NCBI GenBank assembly: GCA_037176845.1
Contig: JAYKXP010000303.1
Location: 1-31,952, forward strand
Length of the DNA: 31,952 bases
Direction of reading: 5' to 3'
Source of the DNA: Paramarasmius palmivorus
Lineage: Eukaryota; Basidiomycota; Agaricomycetes; Agaricales; Marasmiaceae
Part shown: positions 10,662 to 20,498 of the stretch, one piece after another
How positions within the stretch are numbered: the first letter of the stretch is position 1
Layout of the letters: every line of letters begins with the position of its first letter
Made by a program: the position numbers and the translations under genes
The notes under the pieces: generated by a model
The model's input: the letters and a program-made list of their open reading frames with translations, nothing else
The model's database searches: none
Told to the model about the DNA's origin: nothing

Positions 10662-12350
10662 TCATATCCGGGGTATGACCACCTGCCCTTTTGTGTGATG
10701 AGCTGCCACGAGCTCAGCGTCGGGTGGTACGCTGCAAAGCATCATAGTCCACCCGGCCTGCCAGTCTGGACCGAGAAGGAAATCGTCCTCCAGAATACAT
10801 GATCTGCGAAACAAAACAATAACTGAGCGGTCCATCTTTGGTAGAGAATGAATCATCATCACATACCTAGCAGAGTCCGGGAGGTGCATATACCATTCTA
10901 AACGCTCGTTTACACCGCGAAGCATTCGATGAATGAAAAAAGGCTCGCAGTACCGGGAATCGTCCACAAAGAAGAGGTGTGAGCGTGACTGGTCATGAAG
11001 AAAGTCGATGAATGATGCATGGAGCACTTTGATCCGCTTCTCCGCACTTCCAATATCGAGAACAGAATGCATATCTCGTAGGGCTAAAGAGACATCTCCA
11101 GCTAGTAAGCCTAAGACATCCTCCACCAAACTCGGAGATACCACTCGATTGAGATCATCAAGGATGCGGGTGTTCTCCACATTGAGAACAGTACCCAGTA
11201 TATCCACAACCCTGGAGTGATCAGGGTTGCAAGATAAGATTTTGCAATAGAGGTGGTCAAGATCTCTGTACGGTGTGCCGTTTTCAGTGGTATATGTAGC
11301 GCTAAGGATTTCATCTAGACGTTTCCATGGCTGGGAATGATCGTCGTCGACGAATTTGAGCACGGTGGTGACATATAGGAATTGACCACAAGCTTTTCTA
11401 TCCAGCTCCTCAATAGCCTCATCTGATGGCCAGGGATCCGGGAAACGAACCTGTTCGTACTTCCTGCTTTCACGAATCCTCGCGAAGCCGTCGCAAAGAA
11501 CTAGTTTAATGTCGGAGGACGTAGTCCATGAGTCATCGAGGGTAATGAGACGGAATATTTCGTTGTTCAGGATAATTTCACGAAGAGAGATTTCAGGTCG
11601 ACTGCAAATGAGAAATCGCAGAGGGATACGATCCTTCAATGCATAAATGAGCAGGTGGAGGACTCGTTTCTGCGCTTCGCTCCCTTCGCATTCATCCAGG
11701 CCATCAATGATCACGAGAGGCGGGTTTTTTGTCCACTCATGATCGGTAAGGGATGAAAGTGGTTTGAGAACAAGCTCCTTGAACTGCTTCTCTACCGTGG
11801 CTTGAAGAAGATTAGGCTTTTGCTTGAGGGCACGTTCGATTTGATGACGCAGCCCGTCGACCTGGCCAGCCATCTCATATGCAAGTACGAGGATAAGGGA
11901 AGAGGGATTGTTTCGTCTTGGGTCGTCTCGGGAAAAGAAGAAGCTGGATGCCAGAAATCCTTCTCGTTCTCCGATGTCAGCGACTGTCTGGGCGATAGCA
12001 GACTTTCCCGAGCCTGCAGGACCGCTGAGCCAGCATGCGGGGGCAGTCGCCTGATCACTGCTGCGGATCCAATCAAGCAACGTATCGAGGAGTGCTAGAC
12101 GGGTCTGCGGATGACATTTCGGTGGAGGATAGCGTGTTTCTGCGTCATGGGTGGCACCCACGTCAGCAATGGCATTCCACAACATCTGAATTGCTGGAAA
12201 AAGGACATGTCAACAAGAAAACCTATCGAGAGAAAGTGAGGACACACCGTCGTTCGAGTGATTGACTATACGTGTTTTGTTGATCTGCGTGCCCAGAACA
12301 TGATTGAAGACCCCTCCGCTAATCTCATTGACGGTGTTCCCAGAAAACAT
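10662..12350 (-). CDS. NACHT P-loop NTPase (NLR-like STAND protein), 5' part
   Basis: STAND NTPase of the fungal NLR-like class, associated with non-self recognition and programmed cell death. The start at 12350 gives MFSGNTVNEISGGVFNHVLG, a short N-terminal form typical of Agaricomycete NACHT proteins. A 54-base intron (12194-12247) joins it in frame to DAIQMLWNAIADVGATHDAE. Walker A GPAGSGKS is at residues 92-99, Walker B VIIDGLDECEG near 195-205 and the sensor strand FLICSRPE follows. The winged-helix/arm region includes IKVLHASFIDFLHDQSRS. The native frame runs to ELVAA at 10701; the last 12 codons, ending VVIPRI and TGA at 10662, come from the transposable element. I see no effector domain and no WD40 or ankyrin repeats in this part. 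The product as it stands would lack its C-terminal half. Confidence 0.88.
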
Positions 12351-12811
12351 AATCGCCGAACACGAGGTGCGCTGGCAACAATTCATCACCCAGGAATTGT
12401 ACGAATGGGAAAAAACTGGTTTCCACGGCGCTATTCTTGACAGCTGTGAAAGATTTCAGTTATCGGACATAGCATATCGAGACATTTTACCTATGGTATT
12501 TCAGTCTCCGTTGTTTTTATGATTTGATACAGGGAAGAGGTGGCATCCGCGTCAGACGTGGAGGATGGTGATGGTATTGGTGAGAGACGCGACAAACAAA
12601 CCCCGGCCCGTGTAACCCAGGGCATATTTACTCACCAGCAAACGGCCTGGAAGCCCGACGGTATTTAATCAGAGAATGAGGTGCAAAAGTTTACTTAGTG
12701 GTATTTCGTATTTACGAAAGCAAAAGCAATCAAAATAAGCAAGTACAGATGGTAAAGTAATTTGACATTGAGGATAGACGTTGAATGGACGAAGGAAGCA
12801 GGAATGTCCAC
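12351..12811. other. Intergenic: NACHT upstream region and 3' flank of the seven-helix gene
   Basis: Plus-strand frames at 12258-12522 overlap the NACHT 5' exon and look like shadows. No RNA gene or repeat was recognised. The NACHT promoter should lie just above 12350. Confidence 0.4.
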
Positions 12812-12832
12812 GTCATGAGTTCAACTCATGAC
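12812..12832. repeat. 21-bp perfect palindrome across the stop codon of the seven-helix gene
   Basis: Arms GTCATGAGTT and AACTCATGAC (10 bp each, perfect) flank a single base. The TGA stop of the membrane-protein gene (12813-12815 on the minus strand) lies inside one arm. It is followed after one base by a larger hairpin. Confidence 0.85.
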
Positions 12833-14376
12833 CTCTCCGTTTCGACTCGTCTAGTCCCAAGCTGGGACTAGACGAGTCAAAACGGAGATTTTTCCCTGAT
12901 GGTATTTGCTCTTCTGGTAGATTTTGTCCACTTTCGAGATCTCTTTGTCCCGTTCCATACGAGTCGGTTTGGGACACATCAGGGGGACTATCGCTATCAA
13001 TGCGTTGGTCACTGTATGTAGTAAGATGAGCAGTCAAGCTTTCGAACACCGAGGAGTGGCCTCACATTTCAGTCAGAATGAAGATAGACTGACAATCAGT
13101 GGACGGAGGACTCTGAGCCCTTAACGCAGCGTTCATATCTGCAGTTTTCATGTATCCCCTCACAGTCCATGTGGCCTTGGTTTCCCTGTCGTCTCTCTTG
13201 AGAGTCCGGGTCATCTACAGAGGATCATTCAACAAGACCTGCAAAAGGAAGCGGAAGGAGAACCCACGTAAAATAACAGCGCTGCGTTAAGGAAAATGTC
13301 CAGACCGCATGAGGCGAGGCAGAGCCTAAAATCGTCACCGTCAGTTACATTCAGGCTTGATGCAAGAGCAGAGACCGCTCACCATCCAGGAGCGTGAATT
13401 GTGATAAGCATAACCAGGTTTGCCAGAGTGGCAATGGTGGAAGCAACGGCGGTCCAAAGCGCTCGGACAGCCAAAGCACGTCTGTTCCTCTCAGTAAGAG
13501 ACTACGCTCAAACTTCTGACACTCACAATCTTGAATTGAGGAATGTATTGGTGAACAACGGGACAACGAACATGAGGACCAGGTAAACTAGACTCTAGTG
13601 TCAGCGGGAATGACTTGATATAAAATCACAGTTCTGACTTACAGTTGACGAAAACATCCAAACTCATAAGCGGGATGAGTGCCCACCATTCCCAGCCGAA
13701 GATACATGTTCCAGTCTTCGGATCTAGGGAGTAAATACGGCCGAGCTATAATCGGTGTCAGGTTCCCAATGCATCAAAGGACGGCGAACAGATGCTTACC
13801 TCGAGCAAGATGAACACAGTCAACCAACAGCCGATGAGAAAAAAGTTGAACCGATAATGCCATGATTTTAAACGAACACCTCCGCCTCTTACAATAAAGG
13901 CGCGCTCCATAAGACTGTTCGCGAATTAGAGAAAAATATGAGCAGTGAAAGAGGAACATACAATAGATAAACTCCAAGTTTTGTAGTAGTGTAAAACCAC
14001 GTACAGATGAAAACACCACGGCTGCATTCACTCAAGGATACACTAAAAAGAGGGAGAGAGAGAGAGAGAACGTAAATCGCGGGCATCGAGCTGAAATGAG
14101 TGCTCCTCACCTGAGTCCAACGCCGAAGGTCAACACGGCGCCAACAAAAATGTAGCACCAGCTAGCCCCCAGAGCGATGAGAATCGTGACCTTTGAATAC
14201 GGCATAGACCAGGTGCGAACATCGCTGACCGTTTCAATCAAAGGATAGCGCGTATGGACCATGACAGTCATAAGTGGAAGGACGATTAGGTACCCAATGG
14301 CAACGGCGATTTGGGTCGCATGATTAGGAAAATGGATCCCGTAGGAATGTCCTTCGGCCATAATGCTAGGCTCCAT
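12813..14376 (-). CDS. Seven-transmembrane GPCR-like conserved Agaricomycete protein
   Basis: An integral membrane protein with hydrophobic helices spread over about eight exons. The start chosen is the ATG at 14376 (MEPSIMAEGHSYGIHFP). Exon 1 holds QIAVAIGYLIVLPLMTVMVH and a second helix ending LTFGVGLR. A phase-2 intron with a CT-rich acceptor tract leads to CSRGVFICTWFYTTTKLGVY. Next come LMERAFIVRGGG... FNFFLIGCWLTVFILLE, CIFGWEWWALIPLMSLDVFV, YLVLMFVVPLFTNTFLNS, ALWTAVASTIATLANLVMLI and LCLASCGLDIFLNAALLFYV. The cytosolic tail begins MTRTLKRDDRETKATWTVRG, crosses a 54-base intron and ends at 12813. The order of helices resembles receptor-like proteins common in Agaricomycetes; it is not Ste3. 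The ligand is unknown. A decayed tandem copy lies at 15890-17363, and two palindromes sit at the 3' end. Confidence 0.75.
12834..12888. repeat. Near-perfect hairpin, 26-bp arms with a 3-base loop
   Basis: Left arm 12834-12859 (starts TCTCCGTTTCGACTCG) and right arm 12863-12888 pair at 25 of 26 positions (one C/A mismatch at 12843/12879) around the loop AGC. It lies within the last codons of the seven-helix membrane protein, encoding RFDSSSPSLGLDESKRRG. Such a tight inverted repeat in coding DNA is unusual. It could arise by template switching, or act as an RNA structure at the mRNA 3' end. Confidence 0.9.
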
Positions 14377-15889
14377 AGTACCCAACAAGTAAATGAGATG
14401 TGCTCGTGAACGATGAGGGAAACGTTCTAGCGTTTTTATATGTACTTGTGAAACTCCGACGAGGATGACACGCATATCATGACAGAGCGGGAACTGAGTT
14501 TAAAAGCGCCCTAATTAAGAGATTAGAATTCCTCCAGATCACAAGCCCATCCCATACTCACAACCTGAATACACCCCAAGGTCCCTCATGATCCACCTCT
14601 AGATTCAACTGGAGACCATTGAAAAAAGCTGAGCGCATATTGCGAAGGATGTTGCAAGGTTGAGTATATATTCGGGTCCCCCATTTCTCATGTCAGGCTA
14701 GCGTTGATTAATGCTTCTGCGTATCAATCTTCCAAAAAAAACATGAATCAGTTCTGCATAAACGTGTCCATGTTGGCCGCGATGGATGTCGTGAGTGGGA
14801 GTGGAGAGCGAGCTAATACCTATAAATGGCCATTCAGATTGACAGCTTGCTCTATGCACCGGGTATCCAGCAAGGTAAGCGAATGTTCGGCCCAGAGCAC
14901 CATATATGTATACATAAGGTGCTCTAGATGCAGAGTTGCGCGAATAAATCGTAGGAAAGACTTGAGAGAAGATTGTAGGAAGGAATAGGAAGGGATCTGC
15001 GAGTATCGGATAGTGACGTACGTTGCTTTGGGAATGCGAGGTATCCCGAGCGGGCCCAATGAAGTATAGTTCGAGGGGCTTAGGAGACTAACATGGGCGT
15101 TCAGGTCAAGTTTGAATTTCCAATTTCACAGCCACCGGCAACCCCGGTCAGAGACGGAGCCGATGTCCGCCGGGTTACCGAGTCTGCTCCCGTCTGCTCC
15201 GTCCCTTTCGCATTAACCAAACCTAGTATTTTTAGTTTCACTTTCAAGCTTTAGCGATTTAGCTATCATGTAGGAATTACGAAGCACTATGCAGCAGCAT
15301 GATGCCTTCCTGTAATACTTATTTCATTGTAACAGCTCATTGATATCGATTATGCAAATCACCAATCCTGGCTTGGTGGCGTTTGGTGGCGTCAAACATA
15401 TCCACGTGCGAATGAAAGAAAATGAATGCTTCCCCCCTGTTCACTACTCATGGAACGAACTGATTCAGCACCTTGCAATAAGGATCTTTTGTATATCCGG
15501 TTAAATGGGCAAACGGAGCATAAGAAAAAAGGCCCAAAGGTGGACAAGATAATGTGTGGGTCAAAGTGAATACATCTAGTACATTGAGTTGGGAATGTCA
15601 CAACTATCAGTCGAAGAAAAGAAGAGAACGGAAAAGAAGAAATGGTCGTGCTGAACCATCACAACTTGCTTGAAATCGCATTGCTCTGACCGCTTTCGAG
15701 GTCCCTCTTAAGTCGATCTGTGAGCCATGTTGTCTAGGATCAGCATATTAGTCGCTTCTTTGCAATGCGCCAACCAATCATTTTTAATAGAAGCGGAGCG
15801 ATTACGATAAAAATAGACTACCCGTGGGTAGTTGGACCGTTCCGGATCCTCTTTAATTTCATCCCTGCGCTACCAATGGTAGCAGCGCG
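14377..15889. other. Intergenic spacer between the tandem seven-helix copies
   Basis: Several short frames (14704-14988 plus, 14820-15059 and 15392-15601 minus) have no family resemblance or splice support. The upstream part presumably holds the promoter of the functional copy. No repeat boundary of the duplication could be fixed by eye. Confidence 0.4.
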
Positions 15890-17363
15890 ACCCCTTACAG
15901 TTTAGCTTGCTTTCGCCTTCTTGTCGTCGCTCTTGAGGGTACGAGTCGTCTGTGAGCATTCGATGGGCACAAATCAAGGATATGGTACCAGGCAGCTCAG
16001 GTACTAGAACAACAAAGCTGCATTGATCATGAAGATGTCCAGAGCACAAGAGGCAAGGCAGAGCCTGAAATTTCTGTCACCTCCGATCCCTAAATAACTG
16101 GACTAAGACACAGCTCACCATCTGGGTGCATGAAAAACGACGAGCATGACAAGATTAGCCAAGGTAGCGACTGTGGATGCTATTGGAGTTCAAAGCGCCG
16201 GTCCGCCAAAGAGCGGCTAAAGGCGGTATGAGTCGACATTTTACGCACACCGTCAACAATTTACAGTCTCGAGTTTGCGGACGCGATTGTAAGCCGGGGT
16301 AACGAACATGAGCACATAGGCTGGACAGTGATTGCAGCTGAAGAGTTCATCAATCCAGACGATAGACATTTGACGAAGACATCCGAACTTATGAGCGGAA
16401 TGAGCGCCCACCATTCTCAGCTGAAGATACATGGCCCGTGCTGGTCAAGAGCATAGACACGGACAATCTAAGTTATATGAGCGATGAAGAAAATGATAAA
16501 AAACTGAAGACACACCTTCATAAGGATAAAAATGGTGAGTCAACAGAACATCAGGAAGAAGTTGAATCGGTAATGCCAAGATCTGAGACGAACATCTCCG
16601 TCTCTGACAATGAAGGCGCGTTCCATCAAACTGAACATGGATTGCTGAAGACATTAACAAAGACAATAGTATGAAGGATAGAAATCATATAAGAGGTATA
16701 CCCCGAACTTCGAAGATATCACTCATGAAAAGAGTGACTAGAAGGTGAGAATCAGTGAGCCTTGAGTGACAAAAGTATAGTAAATGACCAACCTAAGACC
16801 GATACCAACGTTCAAAACGGTTCTGACGAATAATTATATAACACCAACTGGTGCCTAGTGGGATGAGAATTGTTACCTTCGAGTAGGACATAGACCAGGC
16901 TGAGGTACGAATGTCGTGGAATGTTTGAATGACGAGATAACGCTTATGGAACATGACCGTCATAAGTGGGGGAAGAATTAGATATTCGATGGCGACGCCA
17001 ATTTGGGTTCCATAGTTTGGCAAGTGAATGCCATAGGACGGGAGTGTACAGTCGCGGCAAAAAGAATTGCAATTCCTTATTGGGAAGGAGTTTCCCATCT
17101 GCCCTGGGGACACATTATGATGGTAACAACTTTGCGAAATTGCGATTTTTCTCCTTATTTTTTCAGTCTCGGGGATTATATGATACACTATGGCTATGTG
17201 CACCCAAAAAATGAGGGAAAAATGAGAGCTTCCCAACCGTCTGGTGATGTACGCTGAGCCATTTTTGGAAATTTTTTGGGGCGCGGGAATGATCTCCCCA
17301 AAAAGGAATTGCAAATATTTTTGCCGCGACTGTATTCGCTATGGTGGTTCCTCCGGTAGACAT
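15890..17363 (-). pseudogene. Decayed tandem copy of the seven-transmembrane gene
   Basis: Homologous to the neighbour at 12813-14376 in the same order and strand. Matching pieces include YGIHLPNYGTQIGVAIEYLI (copy 1: YGIHFPNHATQIAVAIGYLI), WSMSYSKVTILIPLGTSWCY, LMERAFIVRDGDVRLRSWHY and TRTLKSDDKKAKAS. Inactivation is visible in several places. TGT-TGG of copy 1 is TGT-TGA in the exon at 16445-16666 (FFLMFC*LTIF). A TGG is TGA again near 16420 (CIFS*EWWALIP). Exon 1 needs a one-base shift at its end (VRTVLNVGIGLR is in another frame). A TAA follows KKAKAS. A MITE splits the first exon at 17049-17332. The probable old start is the ATG at 17363 (MSTGGTTIAN...). Confidence 0.85.
17049..17332. 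mobile_element. 284-bp MITE with Tc1/mariner-like ends
   Basis: Both ends begin CAGTCGCGGCAAAAA and stay similar inward (TTGCAATTCCTT shared); 35 of about 38 terminal bases match when counted with the flanking TA. A TA dinucleotide flanks each side (17047-17048 and 17333-17334), the target-site duplication of Tc1/mariner elements. No coding frame of transposase size is present, so it depends on an enzyme supplied elsewhere. It is inserted in the first exon of the decayed seven-helix copy. Confidence 0.88.
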
Positions 17364-18689
17364 GGCGATGGAAACTGACCGGGATGTAAAAGATAGCTGT
17401 GAGTTTCGAGGCGAATATGGCATACAAATCAGACAAATCGTATGAGAAGGTTTATTGGAGCGGAGTCCTGCACGATGCTCAGGAAGATTGTCGTGCCAAG
17501 AGCACGACTGCCAAGGCGGAAATTTTAGAACAGAAGACAGAAACGTTTAAACCTTTTGCTGCTATATGCCTTGAAAGAACGCGTTGTGACGTCGTCGTCG
17601 TCATCAATAATACAATCAAACGCCCCAAAAGCCGGCTGTTGAAAATATAGTCGAGGGCTCAAGGTTGGTTGAGTCGTGTCTGGTTGATTGGTCTTCATCG
17701 ACGTGCATGCTGGTTCCAAACTTTCCATCTATGAGCAATAAAATATAGTGTTCTCCCGAAACCGGAGATTAGCACGTACTTTGACTACTTTCTTATCCAT
17801 ACTAGTTGTTCAGTAGATCTTTAGGAGAAAATTTTCAGCGTTCGTTATATCGGACGATTGAAATCAATTCCGATCGAAAGGAGCAAGAGGCTGCCAGTGG
17901 TAGACCTGTGACCGGCTCCTAGTTTTAATTGAATGTTAATGAATTAGGACCGGGTTCGGGAGGTTTCTTGGCTACAGCTCCGCTCGGTATCCTATGGTAG
18001 TAAGGGAAAAGAACCTGTGAAATGAATACAAGACCTCCACAATCCATACAGCCTGACAGATGACTTGTCTTCGAATCAAACAAAACAGAGTAATTAGTCA
18101 AAGGAGTGGGTCTGTGTCGGAGAACATGATGCATACCATTATTATGTTTGATATCCCGCGAACGAAACGTAGGGAAGTGCCTTTAGCCAACGAGCCAGTC
18201 GTGAAAGGAGGGAGCAATTTTTTTGACGTCACAGCCACCGGAGTACTTTCGCTTCCGGATCGGTGATGGCCGCTTTTGATTTGTTCCGCTTCCAATCTTC
18301 CAGACCCTTCCACATACCACCATGTTGACCAGTGACCAGAACCAGCCCTCTATTTCGACTGTTTCATCCATCGTAGGGAAACCGAAAAAGTGCTGAGCCC
18401 CCGAATCATGATGACTCTCTCGAGTCTTGGGCCACTATTTCTCTTTTTTGTTCTAGCGGTCTACCAACACCTCGTCCAAAGACTCCAACAGTTCTTGATG
18501 CATGACGTTTCGTAGAACTCGGAACCCCAAAAAATTTCTTGGAGGACATTCGCCGCAGTCGGACTGACGTCAAGCATTGCTTCAGCGCCTACTAAATGTA
18601 CAAATGCCAACCACCCAAGAAAAACAAATCAGCCTTTTGTTTTATCTCCCCGACTTAAAAACTCTGCATATCAATCTCAACGAATCCGA
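17364..18689. other. Intergenic region, no supportable gene
   Basis: A plus-strand frame at 17399-17650 and minus-strand frames at 17525-17728 and 18098-18371 are open, but none shows family resemblance. The last 100 bases before 18690 hold a pyrimidine-rich stretch and a TTAAAA-type A/T box about 35 bases before the His-rich gene's ATG, probably its core promoter. Confidence 0.4.
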
Positions 18690-19480
18690 ATGTACTATCC
18701 GCAGCAAGCCATCTATCCCGAACCTGTCATGGGCGCTACGACAGTGAGAGACACTCTTTCTTGCGCGCTAGCTTTGACTAACAGACCAATCATGTGCGCA
18801 GTCAGCAATACCACCACCCGTCGTCCCAGTCGCCCAGCCAGTCACAAATGTCGCACCTGCAGCAGCACCTGTCGTTGAACAGCGAGTAGTGACACCCATT
18901 GGTGGTCACGGAACACCCTTACCAGACGCTGGTATCGCAATGTCCGCTCCACGTCAGTACGTCGGTACCGCTCCTGTTGGCGCTATCGGCGGAGGATACC
19001 CTGCCACTGGCGTTGCCCCCATGACCGCGGGTTATCCTGGAACAGGATATGGTGGTGGATACGGCACGGGGTATGGAGTAGGATATGGAACAGGATATGG
19101 AGGCGTATCAGCGGGATATGGCGGTGTACCGATGACTGGAGGTTCCCGGATGCTCCAAGTTCCGGGTCAACAGCAGCCCAATGTCATAGTTGTCGATAGT
19201 AGAAGCGGAAGACATCGTCATCGAAGCCATAGTCATGGAAGACACCATCGCCGCCACCACCACCATCATCGCAGCCATAGCGGTCATCGTGGTCTCACTG
19301 AAGCAGCTGGGGACGCAATACGGGACGTTGTAACAGGTGATCGCCACCATCACCACGGGCACGGGACATGGAGGATATGGATACGGGTATGATGGGCATG
19401 GAAATGTCCATGGGGTCGGACATCACCACGGTTTGAGGAGAGCCAGGAGCTGTGACTCGATGTATTACTCCGACTACTAG
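18690..19480 (+). CDS. Small Gly/Tyr-rich, His-rich protein (paralogue 1), probable 3' frameshift
   Basis: Exon 1 (18690-18743) gives MYYPQQAIYPEPVMGATT. A 58-base intron (GTGAGA...GCAG) leads in phase 0 to exon 2 at 18802 (SAIPPPVVPVAQPVTNVAPA...). Then come a Gly/Tyr repeat zone (GYGGGYGTGYGVGYGTGYGG), a PNVIVVDSRSGRHRHR linker, a His/Arg-rich block and a short helix-like GLTEAAGDAIRDVVTGD. The frame stops at 19392 after GHGTWRIWIRV. A shifted frame continues with the same composition (GHGGYGYGYDGHGNVHGVGH) to a TAG at 19478-19480 after MYYSDY, so a one-base indel or a very short (37-base) intron is likely. The end given here is the shifted stop; the unshifted stop is 19392. Function is unknown; metal binding by the His block is inferred. 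Confidence 0.7.
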
Positions 19481-20178
19481 ACGAAACCAGACGAAGAAGA
19501 TTAAGCAAGGTTCGTTTAGTGGCGTTATGGTTTGTTCTCGGACTCATCTTGTTATACAGCAATCGTTATCTATTGACGCTCCGAAGACTGCTGTATTTCT
19601 ATTAACTTATACCAATTTAATGAGATTCCCAGTCCCCCTATCAGTGCTTGTAGGCAAATGAAACGACCGTCGCACTGCATGTTCGACTTCCCTAGGCCTG
19701 CTGACGAGGAGAGATGTGGAGATTACTACCAAATACTCCACATCATCGTTCACGAGTACAGAAAAAGGCTTTTGGGGTTCGGCGAAGCGCTAAGCAGTCA
19801 GAAGTAGGCGCTCTGCATTGAATCCCTATTTGAAACTCATCACAACTACCGCCACTGTCAGACACTGTTCTACAGCTCTTGTTGCCATCGGCAGGTTTAA
19901 ACTGGCCAAGATAGTGCTAGGTCGGCTCTCCGTTTGATCTAGGCGAGCTGTTATCAGTGTGGAAACTCGTCCACTCAAACACCCTTGGCTCAACGTGTCT
20001 GTCATATGGCGGTCGCCTGATCCTGTATGCAGACAATCCACCAATCACATCAATGCACTAGATGAACTTGCCTGGAAATTAGTCTTCTGTCACACAGCAT
20101 CCTCGATGGTGGCACCACAGCTGCTTTCCTGTTAAAAGGCCTTCAGACGAACTCCCAAATACCCCAACTCAAGCCCAA
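19481..20178. other. Intergenic between the two His-rich paralogues
   Basis: No gene was recognised. A TTAAAA box lies at about 20133, roughly 45 bases before the next ATG, similar in position to the one before paralogue 1. Confidence 0.4.
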
Positions 20179-20498
20179 ATGTACTACTCCCCGCGTTCAC
20201 AACCCCAACCTTTACCTGTCTTGTATCCGCAAACTGCGTATACGGTATGTCTTCCTTCGTAGCTTCGCAGAACCTTTGCTCATCGACTTTGTAGCAGCCA
20301 TACGCGGCGTACAGCCCTGCAGCTTACTATCCTCAAGCAGGGTATCAGACAGTTGCACCGCGTGTCGTGGTTATCCAAAGACCGTCGTCGTCGAGTCATC
20401 ACCACCACAGACATCACGGTCACCATCATCACCACAGACATCATCGCAGTCATCACCACGGTCACAGTGGTGGGGGATACTACTACCCATCTTACTAG
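20179..20498 (+). CDS. Small His-rich protein (paralogue 2)
   Basis: Exon 1 (20179-20244, 22 codons) gives MYYSPRSQPQPLPVLYPQTA and ends at YT. A 53-base intron (20245-20297, GTATGT...GCAG) joins in phase 0 to exon 2 (PYAAYSPAAYYPQAGYQTVA...). The VAPRVVVIQRPSSSS linker parallels PNVIVVDS in paralogue 1. A block of mostly His with Arg/Gly/Ser follows, then GGGYYYPSY and TAG at 20496-20498. The whole is about 89 residues. The shared MYY start, intron position, proline-rich head, VVV linker, His block and Tyr-rich tail show it is a tandem paralogue of the gene at 18690. No signal peptide is seen. Function is unknown. Confidence 0.75.

Larger units (their letters stand above)
9663..10700. mobile_element. 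Non-autonomous terminal-inverted-repeat DNA element (1,038 bp)
   Basis: The left end reads CATCACACAAAATGTCAAGT; the right end, reverse-complemented, reads CATCACACAAAAGGGCAGGT. The match is about 20 of 23 bases in the first stretch, then continues loosely (CAGGTGGATATACC against CAGGTGGTCATACC). A 2-base AG lies directly outside both ends (9661-9662 and 10701-10702), a possible target-site duplication. Both subterminal zones (about 9700-9960 and 10395-10670) are dense in short motifs of the type CCATAAC, GGTTAT and ATAACTTTCC, unlike the flanks. No transposase frame is present. It lies within the NACHT gene. The superfamily is unknown. Confidence 0.72.

Noticed and set aside
11802..12265. 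Plus-strand frames antisense to the NACHT gene
   Set aside because: They are shadows of the strongly supported NACHT exon.
12813..14376. Ste3-type pheromone receptor
   Set aside because: Seven helices are present, but the helix sequences and loops do not follow the Ste3 pattern I know; no pheromone-precursor CAAX gene was seen nearby.
16966..17257. Plus-strand frames over the MITE and the decayed seven-helix copy
   Set aside because: Openness comes from A/T- and repeat-rich MITE sequence and antisense reading; no homology.
19108..19362. Minus-strand Met/Val/Ala-rich frame
   Set aside because: Produced by reading the His-codon (CAC/CAT) block of the plus-strand gene in reverse.
18889..19392. 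Start at an internal codon for the first His-rich protein
   Set aside because: An upstream ATG with a phase-0 intron gives a longer protein whose head and intron position match the second paralogue.
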